This document shows, one piece after another, positions 1 through 5,891 of a stretch of 7,851 bases of DNA; position 1 is the stretch's first letter, and every line of letters begins with the position of its first letter. The notes under the pieces are model-generated. The model saw nothing but the letters and a program-made list of their open reading frames with translations, was not told the DNA's origin and searched no databases. Made by a program: the position numbers and the translations under genes. This DNA is from Planctomycetota bacterium. GTDB taxonomy: Bacteria; Planctomycetota; Planctomycetia; Isosphaerales; Isosphaeraceae. Where the stretch lies: contig JAJYDH010000309.1 of the NCBI GenBank assembly GCA_021777685.1, positions 1-7,851 of the forward strand, written 5' to 3'.

Positions 1-43
1 TGGTGGGGCTCGCCCGAGGCTCGACCCACCCTACGGGCTTTTT
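1..43. repeat. Right part of a GGTGGG...ACCCACCCTAC palindromic repeat, cut by the window edge
   Basis: GGTGGG (2-7) can pair with CCCACC (25-30), and an inner CTCG (9-12) can pair with CGAG (15-18). Positions 24-34, ACCCACCCTAC, are identical to 2654-2664, the end of the right arm of the complete inverted repeat between dtd and the DUF4112 gene, and TGGTGGG opens both. So this is probably the right half of a second copy whose left arm lies upstream of the window. It is followed by GGGC and five Ts (39-43), so the full hairpin may double as a terminator for the gene to the left. That last point is inference, because the left arm is not visible. Confidence 0.6.
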
Positions 44-48
44 CTGCG

Positions 49-57
49 TGTTAGAAT
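49..57 (+). promoter_or_regulatory. Candidate extended -10 promoter for asnB-dtd
   Basis: The sequence TGTTAGAAT contains TG, one base, then TAGAAT (52-57), which is five of six to the sigma-70 -10 consensus with the extended TGn element. No convincing -35 box lies 16-18 bases upstream, which is usual for extended -10 promoters. Transcription would begin near 64, leaving a leader of about 60 bases before the asnB start at 126. It sits in a short A/T-richer patch of otherwise very GC-rich DNA. This is pattern matching only. Confidence 0.45.
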
Positions 58-125
58 AGAGCGGTCGGGGGCCCTGTTCCGGTCCCACATGCCACAGCCT
101 CGAATCCCGGGAGCCTGAGACAGCC

Positions 126-2123
126 ATGTGTGGAATCGCCGGTGCCCTGGATCGAGTCGACCGTCGCGAATTCTCCGTCCCCCGGCTCCTGGCCATGACG
201 GGAGCCATCGCCCATCGAGGGCCGGACGACGAGCAGTTCCACGCCGAGCCCGGCGTCATCCTGGGCGCCCGTCGGCTGTCGATCGTCGACCTCGCCGGCG
301 GGCGGCAGCCGATCCCCAACGAGGACGGGTCGATCTGGGTCGCCTTCAACGGCGAGCTGTTCGAGTATCCCGAACTTCGCAAGGAACTCCTCGCCAACGG
401 CCACACCCTGACCACCCGGTGCGACACCGAGGCGTGGGTCCACCTCTACGAGGATCACGGCGAGGGGATGTTCGCCAGGGCCCGCGGCCAGTTCGCCGTC
501 TCGCTCTGGGACCGGCGGAACAACACGCTGATCCTCGGCCGCGACCGGGTGGGGATCTGCCCGCTCTACTACGCCGAGCGCGACGGCTGGCTGATCTGGG
601 GGTCGGAGATCAAGGCGATCCTGGCCTCGGGGATGGTCCCGGCCCGGCCCGACGTGAAGGGGATCGACCACCTCTTCTCGTTCTTCTGCGCGGGGACGAC
701 CCGGACGTACTTCGAGGGGATCAAGTCGCTGCCGCCCGGCCATTACCTGAAGGTGGTCGACGGGAAGATGTCGCTCCACCAGTACTGGGACCTCGACTTC
801 CCCGACGCCGGCCAGGAACGGCGGATGGACGACCCAACGCCGCTGGTCGACGAGCTGGAACACCTGATGCGGCAATCCGTCGAGCGTCGGCTCCGGGGCG
901 ACGTGCCGGTGGTCAGCTACATCAGCGGCGGGCTCGACTCGACGGTGGTGCTCGGCCTGAGTTCCCGAGAGCGCGGCAAGGCGGTGCCGTCGTTCACGAT
1001 CGGCTTCGACAAGGCCGGCCCCGACGAGCGGGCGCATTCGACCGAGTCGGCCAGGGCGCTCGGGTCGCCCCTGACGACGATCACGCTGAACAGTTCGGAC
1101 ATCGCCGCGTCATACCCGGAACTGGTCCTCGCGGCCGAGGGGCCGGTGATGGACACGTCGTGCGCCGCGCTGATGAAGCTGGCGGCGGCGGTCCACGGGC
1201 AGGGATACAAGGTCGCGCTGACCGGCGAGGGGGCCGACGAGGCGCTGGCCGGCTACGTCTGGTTCAAGACCCAGGCGATGAGGGACAAGATCAGCAAGGT
1301 GATCGGCACCGGCCTGCCGTTGCTGACCCGCAAGTTCCTCCTGTCGGCGGTCGGCGGCGGCTCGGCCCACCGGGCCCCTTTGCTGGGGATCTGCGGGGTC
1401 CGCACGGCGCAACAGGACATGTACGAGCTGATCGGCCAGGCCCGGCCGATCCTCTACACCAACGACATGTGGCGACGGCTGGGCGACCACAACCCGTACG
1501 ACGACCTGAACATCACCGCCTGCGACCGGATGAAGCGCTGGCACCCGATGAACCAGTCGCTGTACGTCGGCTACAAGGTGATGCTCGCCGGCCTGCTGAT
1601 GATCTCGAAGGGGGACCGGATCTCGATGCACTCGTCGGTCGAGACGCGGTATCCGTTCCTCGACGACGACGTCATCAAGTTCTGCTCCGAGATCGCCCCC
1701 GAGTACAAGCTCCACGGCCGGACCGAGAAGTGGATCTTGCGGCAGGTCGCGGCCAAGACCCTCCCGCATCAGATCGCCAACCGGCCCAAGACGATGTTCC
1801 GCTCGCGGTTCTCGAAGACCTTCCTCGACCCCGGGCATCCTCGGTGGGTGGACCAACTCCTGACGCCCGACTCGCTCCGCGCCACCGGCTACTTCGACCC
1901 CGAGATGGTCAAGCGTGAGCGGATGAAGCAGCTCGCCCTGCCGAGGGTCACGGCCCGCCGGTTCGTGATGGACATCGCCCTGACCTGCGTGGTCGCCACC
2001 CAGCTCTGGCACCACCTCTTCTTCGGCGGCCTCTGCGACCTCCCCACCTGGACCCCGCCGAAGCTCGACGAGTACGTGCCGTCGAGCAACGGGCAGCTCG
2101 AGAGCCCGGCGGGCGTGGGCTGA
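126..2123 (+). CDS. asnB: Asparagine synthase (glutamine-hydrolysing), long class-B form
   Basis: Makes asparagine from aspartate, ATP and glutamine in the cytoplasm. The 665-residue protein has the two expected halves. The N-terminal Ntn glutaminase domain (about 2-215) starts MCGIAG, so Cys2 becomes the nucleophile once Met1 is removed; this fixes the ATG start although the Shine-Dalgarno (GGGAG, 109-113) is 12 bases away. HRGPDD (30-35), R49, FNGE (74-77) and CDTE (99-102, usually SDTE) form the glutamine pocket. The synthetase domain has the pyrophosphatase loop SGGLDST (267-273), TGEGADEALAGY (366-377), VETRYPFLD (505-513) and EKWILR (534-539, with the conserved Lys535). It is about 110 residues longer than E. 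coli AsnB, with most of the extra length in the synthetase half and tail, as in the long AsnB-like amidotransferases of many environmental bacteria. Some of those act in polysaccharide or exosortase loci, but nothing here points to such a role. The stop overlaps dtd by one base. Confidence 0.96.
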   Translation: MCGIAGALDRVDRREFSVPRLLAMTGAIAHRGPDDEQFHAEPGVILGARRLSIVDLAGGRQPIPNEDGSIWVAFNGELFEYPELRKELLANGHTLTTRCDTEAWVHLYEDHGEGMFARARGQFAVSLWDRRNNTLILGRDRVGICPLYYAERDGWLIWGSEIKAILASGMVPARPDVKGIDHLFSFFCAGTTRTYFEGIKSLPPGHYLKVVDGKMSLHQYWDLDFPDAGQERRMDDPTPLVDELEHLMRQSVERRLRGDVPVVSYISGGLDSTVVLGLSSRERGKAVPSFTIGFDKAGPDERAHSTESARALGSPLTTITLNSSDIAASYPELVLAAEGPVMDTSCAALMKLAAAVHGQGYKVALTGEGADEALAGYVWFKTQAMRDKISKVIGTGLPLLTRKFLLSAVGGGSAHRAPLLGICGVRTAQQDMYELIGQARPILYTNDMWRRLGDHNPYDDLNITACDRMKRWHPMNQSLYVGYKVMLAGLLMISKGDRISMHSSVETRYPFLDDDVIKFCSEIAPEYKLHGRTEKWILRQVAAKTLPHQIANRPKTMFRSRFSKTFLDPGHPRWVDQLLTPDSLRATGYFDPEMVKRERMKQLALPRVTARRFVMDIALTCVVATQLWHHLFFGGLCDLPTWTPPKLDEYVPSSNGQLESPAGVG

Positions 2124-2572
2124 TGCGAGCCGTCTTGCAACGAGTCAGCCGGGCATCGGTCGAGGTCGATGGCCAGGTCGTCGGCCGGATCGGCGTGGGT
2201 TGGCTCGTGCTGCTCGGCGTGGCGAAGGGGGACTCGGACGAGGACGCCGATAAGCTGGCCGAGAAGATTGCCGGGCTCCGCGCGTTTGAGGACGAGGCGG
2301 GGAAGATGAATCTGGCCGTCGGCGACGTCGGCGGCTCGGTCCTGGTCGTCAGCCAGTTCACCCTGCTGGGCGACTGCCGGGCCGGCCGACGCCCCAGCTT
2401 CATCGGAGCCGCCGACCCCGCCGAGGCCGAGCGGCTTTATCTGCGGTTCGCGGAGAAAGTGCGGGGGCTCGGCCTGAGTGTCGAGACGGGCACCTTTCGG
2501 GCAGACATGAAGGTCGAGCTGGTCAACGACGGGCCGGTGACGCTGCTCCTGGACAGCCGGAAGGCGTTCTGA
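2123..2572 (+). CDS. dtd: D-aminoacyl-tRNA deacylase (DTD)
   Basis: Cytoplasmic proofreading enzyme that hydrolyses D-amino acids (and, in this family, glycine mischarged on tRNA-Ala) from tRNA. At 149 residues it has the normal family length and is complete. It begins MRAVLQRVSRASV, typical of DTD, and carries both signature motifs: SQFTL at 77-81, with Thr80 at the usual active-site position, and NDGPVT at 135-140, with the Gly137-Pro138 pair that forms the cross-subunit Gly-cisPro motif giving chiral selectivity. The dimeric state is known for the family and not visible here. Its ATG shares the final A of the asnB stop codon (TGATG), so translation is probably coupled to asnB and the two form an operon. 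A large inverted repeat begins 8 bases after its stop codon and may end or stabilise the transcript. Identification is secure. Confidence 0.97.
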   Translation: MRAVLQRVSRASVEVDGQVVGRIGVGWLVLLGVAKGDSDEDADKLAEKIAGLRAFEDEAGKMNLAVGDVGGSVLVVSQFTLLGDCRAGRRPSFIGAADPAEAERLYLRFAEKVRGLGLSVETGTFRADMKVELVNDGPVTLLLDSRKAF

Positions 2573-2580
2573 TCTGCCCC

Positions 2581-2664
2581 GTAGGGTGGGTGAGCGGAAG
2601 CGAAACCCACCGGACCAGGCCGCGCCGAACCATTGGTGGGTTTCGCTTCGCTCACCCACCCTAC
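2581..2664. repeat. Large imperfect palindrome (30-bp arms, 23-base loop)
   Basis: The left arm (2581-2611) and right arm (2635-2664) are reverse complements over 30 bp; the only difference is one extra G in the left arm (GAGCGGAAGCG against GAGCGAAGCG). The loop is 2612-2634. Each arm is itself a small palindrome, beginning GTAGGGTGGGT and ending ACCCACC. No T run follows, so it is not a textbook intrinsic terminator, but RNA from either strand would fold very stably and could end or protect the asnB-dtd transcript. Shared sequence with positions 1-34 shows it belongs to a dispersed family, probably a REP/MITE-like element. No transposase or clear target-site duplication is seen. Confidence 0.85.
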
Positions 2665-2733
2665 AGGATTCGGTATCGGATATGCTTGGGAGGGTGTGGA
2701 CGTCGCGAATTCAACTCCGCGAGGAACTACCCC

Positions 2734-3276
2734 ATGCCGCCGACGAGCGCGCAGCCGCTCAAGCCCGAGATCCTGACCGACGAGCAGGTCCAGACCGACG
2801 TGTTGCTCCAGGGCCTGGAGCGGCTGGCCTGGGTGATGGATCGCGCGTTCGCGATCCCGGGGACCAACATCCGGGTCGGCCTCGACGCGTTCCTGGGTCT
2901 CCTGCCGGTCGGCGGCGACTTCCTCACCGGCCTGGTCCAGACCGGCCTGGTCCTGGTCGCGCTCAAGAGCTACCGGGTGCCGAAGCCGGTCGCGGCTCGG
3001 ATGGCGGCGAACGTCCTGCTGGACATCGGCCTCGGCTCGATCCCGTTCGTCGGCGACGCCTTCGACGCGGTCTTCAAGGCGAACACCCGCAACCTCAAGC
3101 TGCTCGCGGAGGTCCACGAGCGCCAGAAGCTCGGCCGGCCGATGCCGGCGGCGCCCTCGATCCTGTTCCTCGTCGGGATCGGGGCGGTCTTGCTCCTCGC
3201 GCTGGGGCTGGTCTTCGCCGGCATGGTGACGGTCGCCGCGCTGATCTGGAAGGCGATCGTCCACCCGGGGGCCTGA
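2734..3276 (+). CDS. DUF4112 domain-containing membrane protein
   Basis: A 180-residue protein of unknown function. Residues about 27-130 match the DUF4112 pattern as I know it: LERLAWVMDRAFAIPGT, then GLDAFLGLLPVGGD, a hydrophobic stretch (64-77), MAANVLLDIGLGSIPFVGD, and FKANTRNLKLL. Two P-x-x-G-D motifs (58-62 and 104-108) suggest an internal duplication of a hairpin that dips into the membrane. A clear transmembrane helix follows at about 142-170, and the N-terminus is polar with no signal peptide. The ATG at 2734 is preferred because GAGGAA lies 7 bases upstream (2721-2726). The frame stays open back to a GTG at 2590, but that stretch translates the palindromic repeat and is not believable coding sequence. 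The YbdK-type ligase gene starts 3 bases after the stop, so the two are probably cotranscribed. I cannot assign a reaction or partner. Confidence 0.88.
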   Translation: MPPTSAQPLKPEILTDEQVQTDVLLQGLERLAWVMDRAFAIPGTNIRVGLDAFLGLLPVGGDFLTGLVQTGLVLVALKSYRVPKPVAARMAANVLLDIGLGSIPFVGDAFDAVFKANTRNLKLLAEVHERQKLGRPMPAAPSILFLVGIGAVLLLALGLVFAGMVTVAALIWKAIVHPGA

Positions 3277-3279
3277 AAC

Positions 3280-4380
3280 GTGGCGGGAATCTCGATCGGG
3301 GTCGAGGAAGAATATCAGATCGTCGACCCGGCGACGCGGCACCTCCGCCAGCGGGCCGGGCGGGTCCTGCACGACGCCCAGGGGGCCATCGGCGACGAGG
3401 TGACGAACGAGCTGTTCCTCTCGCAGATCGAGGTCGGCACGCCGGTCTGCTTGACGCTCGCCGAGGTCCGCGCCGAGCTGATCCGGCTCCGTCGGGCCGT
3501 CATCGAGGCCGCCGAGCATCAGGGGTGCCGGATCGGAGCGGCGGGCACGCACCCGTTTTCGAAGTGGCAGGATCAGGCGGTCACGCCCAAGGACCGGTAC
3601 GAGACGATCCTCAGCGACTTCCAGCAGCTCACCCGCGAGCAGATCATCTTCGGCTGCCACGTCCACGTCGGTATCGACGACCGAGACGAGGCGATCCGCG
3701 TCATGAACCGGGCCCGCCGATGGCTCGCGCCGATCCTCGCCCTGTCGGCGAACTCGCCGTTCTGGCTCGGGCTCGACACGGGATATTCCAGCTACCGGAC
3801 CGTGATGTTCGAGCGGTTCCCGATGGCCGGGATTCCCAAGGAGCTGAAATCCCGCGCGGAGTACGACGACCTTGTCGACGACCTGGTGAGCGTCGGGAGC
3901 ATCGAGGACGCCTCGAAGATCTACTGGGACATCCGGCCGTCGTCGCACTTCGAGACGCTGGAATTCCGGGTCGCCGACGTCTGCCAGTCGGTCGACGAGG
4001 CGGTGATGGTCGCCGGCCTCTGCCGGGCGCTGGCGGTCGCCTGCCTGGACGCCGAGGAGCTGGACGCGCCCGAGAATCGCATCCGCGATGAACTGCTCCG
4101 CGCCGCCAAATGGCGGGCCGCTCGCTTCGGCCTCGATGGTGAGCTGATCGACCTCCGGGCCAGGAAGCTCGTCCCCGCATCCCGGATGGTCGAGTCGATG
4201 CTCGATTTCCTCCGCCCGTCGCTCGAATCGCTCGACGAGTGGGAGGAGGTCTCGGGGTTGGTCCGCCGGACCCTCGCCGACGGCAATGGGGCGATGCGCC
4301 AGCGCGAGATCTATCGGAAGTCCGGCCGGTTCCAGGACGTGGTCGACGCGATTCTCGGGGAAACCGCGCGGGAAGTGTGA
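3280..4380 (+). CDS. ybdK: Carboxylate-amine ligase, YbdK / glutamate-cysteine ligase family 2
   Basis: ATP-dependent ligase of the GCS2 family. E. coli YbdK has weak glutamate-cysteine ligase activity in vitro, but the natural substrate of most members is unknown, so a role in thiol or gamma-glutamyl peptide synthesis is only possible. The 366-residue length is normal (about 370). Family landmarks appear in order: GVEEEYQ at 7-13, whose acidic residues belong to the nucleotide/metal site; FGCHVHVGI around 124-132 (H127, H129); NSPFW; WDIRPS (216-221); and LEFRVADV (227-234). The chosen start is GTG at 3280, which puts the GVEEEYQ motif at its usual distance from the N-terminus; a run of Gs (3266-3271) can serve as a weak ribosome binding site. 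The gap to the upstream DUF4112 gene is 3 bases. No signal peptide or membrane segment. No glutathione synthetase or peptide-ligase partner is seen nearby. Confidence 0.92.
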   Translation: MAGISIGVEEEYQIVDPATRHLRQRAGRVLHDAQGAIGDEVTNELFLSQIEVGTPVCLTLAEVRAELIRLRRAVIEAAEHQGCRIGAAGTHPFSKWQDQAVTPKDRYETILSDFQQLTREQIIFGCHVHVGIDDRDEAIRVMNRARRWLAPILALSANSPFWLGLDTGYSSYRTVMFERFPMAGIPKELKSRAEYDDLVDDLVSVGSIEDASKIYWDIRPSSHFETLEFRVADVCQSVDEAVMVAGLCRALAVACLDAEELDAPENRIRDELLRAAKWRAARFGLDGELIDLRARKLVPASRMVESMLDFLRPSLESLDEWEEVSGLVRRTLADGNGAMRQREIYRKSGRFQDVVDAILGETAREV

Positions 4381-4397
4381 TAATCCCGCCCGATTTT
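4368..4397 (+). terminator. Weak candidate terminator overlapping the ybdK stop codon
   Basis: GCGGGA (4368-4373) pairs with TCCCGC (4384-4389) around a 10-base loop, followed after four bases by TTTT (4394-4397). The stem is short, overlaps the end of the gene and is separated from the short T run, so it would be weak. It is the only terminator-like arrangement after the DUF4112-ybdK pair. Confidence 0.3.
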
Positions 4398-4533
4398 CAC
4401 GATAGTATTGACGTCCTCGCGAGATGCATCGCGAAGTGACGTGTGAGCGGCCTTGTGTGGTGCTTGTCTCTGGCCTTCGCGAATGGTTTCCTGGGTGTCA
4501 TGGGTGTCCGGACGCGGCGGGGTGGGTCGTTTT

Positions 4534-4553
4534 CCTTCGATTTCGATCGAAGG
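4534..4553 (+). other. Hairpin with TTCG tetraloop (8-bp stem)
   Basis: CCTTCGAT (4534-4541) and ATCGAAGG (4546-4553) are perfect reverse complements around TTCG (4542-4545). The RNA would form an 8-bp stem capped by UUCG, although the closing pair is U-A where the especially stable tetraloop class has C-G. No T run follows on the plus strand. It could be a processing or stalling structure or part of a small RNA; its function is unknown. Confidence 0.55.
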
Positions 4554-4598
4554 GTCGGCCCGTCCCGCCGTGGTTCGTCGACCGACACGGGACAATCC

Positions 4599-4628
4599 TC
4601 GACGGTTTCCGACGAATCGCTGTATATT
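4599..4628 (+). promoter_or_regulatory. Candidate sigma-70-type promoter for the MCE gene
   Basis: TCGACG (4599-4604, four of six to TTGACA) is separated by 18 bases from TATATT (4623-4628, five of six to TATAAT), which is directly preceded by TG. TATATT stands out in this GC-rich DNA. Initiation near 4635 would leave a leader of about 47 bases before the ATG at 4682. The upstream hairpins would then lie outside this transcript. Confidence 0.45.
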
Positions 4629-4681
4629 GGAGCTTGATTGTTCGACGATGGGCGGCGGACCGGGACGGAGGCGTGGCGACC

Positions 4682-5794
4682 ATGCGACGCGAGATGACTC
4701 GGTGGCGGGCCCTGGCCAACGCGGGGTTTGTGCTGGCGGTCCTGGCCGTCGCGGCCTACGGGCTCCGCCAGGTCTCCAGCCGGAAGTGGGGCTGGCAGCC
4801 CACGTTCCGCGTCAAGGCGGGCTTCGCCTCGATCGGCGGCGTCGAGGTCGGCGCCAGGGTCCGGTTCCAGGGGATCGACGCGGGCGTGGTCGAGTCGATC
4901 GAGCCGCCGTCGAGGCCCGGCGAGCCGGTCGTCCTCTGGTTCCGGGTCGACGAGCGGCTCCATCCGCTCGTCCGGGTCGATTCCACGGCGAGGATCGTCC
5001 CGCAGAGCCTGGTCGGGGCGAAGATCGTCGACATCGCACCCGGCAAGCCCGACTCGCCCGTGGTCGCCGACCGGGGGACGATCGGGGTCGAGACGCCGAT
5101 GGAGCTGGTCGACCTGATGAAGCAGGCGGCGGCCTCGCTGAAACGCGTCGACGCCGTGGCCGAGGCGGCGGAGAAGGGGCTGGGCGAGGTCAACGCCATC
5201 GCCTCGTCGATCCGCAAGGGAAAGGGGAGCCTGGGCAAGTTCGTCCGCGACGACGAGGCTTACCAGAAGCTCGTCGCGCTGAGCGACCACGGCGCCCGGG
5301 CGGTCGGGGCGCTCGACGACAACCTCGCCGCGCTCAAGCGGACCTGGCCGCTCTCGCGCTACTTCGACGACAAGGGGTTCTACGACCGCGAGCGGGTCCT
5401 GTTCAAGCCCGGCTCCGAGCGCGACAGCCGGACCCTCCGCGCCGACGACCTGTTCGAGCCCGGCCGGTCGGTCCTGACCGAGCCGGGGCGGAAGCAGCTC
5501 GACGACGTCGCCGCCTGGTTCGCCAAGACGAAACGTCCGAAGTCGGAGATCGTGATCGCCGCCTTCACCGACGACGCCCGAGACCCGGACCTCGCCCAGA
5601 TCCTCACCCAGGAGCAGGCCGACGCCGTCCGCAAGTACCTCGTCGCCAGGCACGGGATCGACTCCGCCGGCTGGTTCACCAGCCGCAAGGTCGCCGCCGT
5701 CGGGTTCGGCTCGCAGACCCCACGATCCGCCGCCAATGACCCGGGGGCGCCGGCCCGGCGGGTCGAAGTGATCCTGTTCACGCCGCAGGCGTGA
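4682..5794 (+). CDS. Membrane-anchored MCE (MlaD-like) protein with OmpA/MotB-like C-terminal domain
   Basis: Probable envelope lipid-transport component of 370 residues. A short basic N-terminus (MRREMTRWR) precedes one membrane helix (about 10-28), so the rest should be periplasmic. The MCE domain (about 40-137) shows FRVKAGFASIGGVEVGARVRFQGIDAG and ends near GTIGVETPMEL. A helical segment follows (138-220) with GKGSLGKF (180-187) and DDEAY, the usual helix-linker signature after MCE domains. ALKRTWPLSRYF (around 219-230) leads into an OmpA-like domain (about 257-366) with LFEPGRSVL, FTDD (295-298), LTQEQADAV (308-316), VAAVGFGSQ and ARRVEVIL. Asp297 matches the peptidoglycan-binding Asp of OmpA, but the Arg expected 15 residues on is Gln312. 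The ATG at 4682 is chosen because GGAGG (4667-4671) lies 10 bases upstream; an in-frame GTG at 4673 is too close to it. No permease or ATPase gene is adjacent. MCE assignment is firm; lipid transport is inferred. Confidence 0.88.
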   Translation: MRREMTRWRALANAGFVLAVLAVAAYGLRQVSSRKWGWQPTFRVKAGFASIGGVEVGARVRFQGIDAGVVESIEPPSRPGEPVVLWFRVDERLHPLVRVDSTARIVPQSLVGAKIVDIAPGKPDSPVVADRGTIGVETPMELVDLMKQAAASLKRVDAVAEAAEKGLGEVNAIASSIRKGKGSLGKFVRDDEAYQKLVALSDHGARAVGALDDNLAALKRTWPLSRYFDDKGFYDRERVLFKPGSERDSRTLRADDLFEPGRSVLTEPGRKQLDDVAAWFAKTKRPKSEIVIAAFTDDARDPDLAQILTQEQADAVRKYLVARHGIDSAGWFTSRKVAAVGFGSQTPRSAANDPGAPARRVEVILFTPQA

Positions 5795-5815
5795 CGCCGG
5801 GGGCCATCGAAGTCG

Positions 5816-5844
5816 TTGACGCACCTCCATCGCCGGGATAGCCT
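5816..5844 (+). promoter_or_regulatory. Candidate sigma-70 promoter for the histidine kinase gene
   Basis: TTGACG (5816-5821, five of six to consensus) and TAGCCT (5839-5844, with the key T, A and final T) are spaced by 17 bases. Initiation near 5851 would give a leader of about 40 bases containing the ribosome binding site. It lies wholly in the 97-base gap after the MCE gene, suggesting that the kinase can be transcribed independently of it. No terminator is visible between them. Confidence 0.45.
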
Positions 5845-5891
5845 GGGGACTCGGGAAGTTCGACCGCCGTCGGCGTGGTGAGGGCAGTTTC

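Larger units (their letters stand above)
4381..4681. other. Intergenic region of ~300 bases with several hairpins, no convincing gene
   Basis: Lies between the ybdK and MCE genes. Seen here in order: two TCGCGA palindromes flanking GATGCA (4417-4434); a tandem TGGGTGTC (4492-4499 and 4501-4508); a hairpin with a TTCG tetraloop (4534-4553); a second stem, CCGTG (4568-4572) with CACGG (4586-4590), which can alternatively pair GTCCCG (4562-4567) with CGGGAC (4588-4593); a candidate promoter (4599-4628); and a GGAGG ribosome binding site (4667-4671). The region is clearly richer in A and T than the genes beside it. The frame of the MCE gene stays open upstream to 4424, but the extra residues resemble no protein I recognise and lie before the best ribosome binding site. 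Confidence 0.6.

Noticed and set aside
128..1918. Plus-strand open frame (596 codons) in another frame inside asnB
   Set aside because: Out-of-frame shadow of asnB, very rich in Arg and Pro, with no motif and no ribosome binding site.
2681..2686. TATGCT as a -10 box for the DUF4112 gene
   Set aside because: The -35 position falls in the palindrome arm and does not resemble TTGACA, and there is no TGn extension, so it is too weak to list.
2437..3948. Minus-strand open frame (503 codons) across dtd, the palindrome, the DUF4112 gene and part of ybdK
   Set aside because: It is antisense to three recognised genes and runs through the palindromic repeat. Its translation is repetitive Arg/Asp/Pro-rich sequence.
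2586..4091. Plus-strand open frame (501 codons) overlapping the DUF4112 and ybdK genes
   Set aside because: It begins in the palindrome, is out of frame with both recognised genes and gives Arg/Gly/Pro-rich sequence without domains.
4408..4413. TTGACG as a -35 box just after ybdK
   Set aside because: No -10-like sequence lies 15-19 bases downstream, where the DNA is GCGAAG-like; probably chance.
4443..4637. Possible 64-residue ORF with a hydrophobic start in the ybdK-MCE gap
   Set aside because: No clear ribosome binding site, GTG start, no recognisable similarity, and it covers the hairpins and candidate promoter. The hydrophobic start could be chance.
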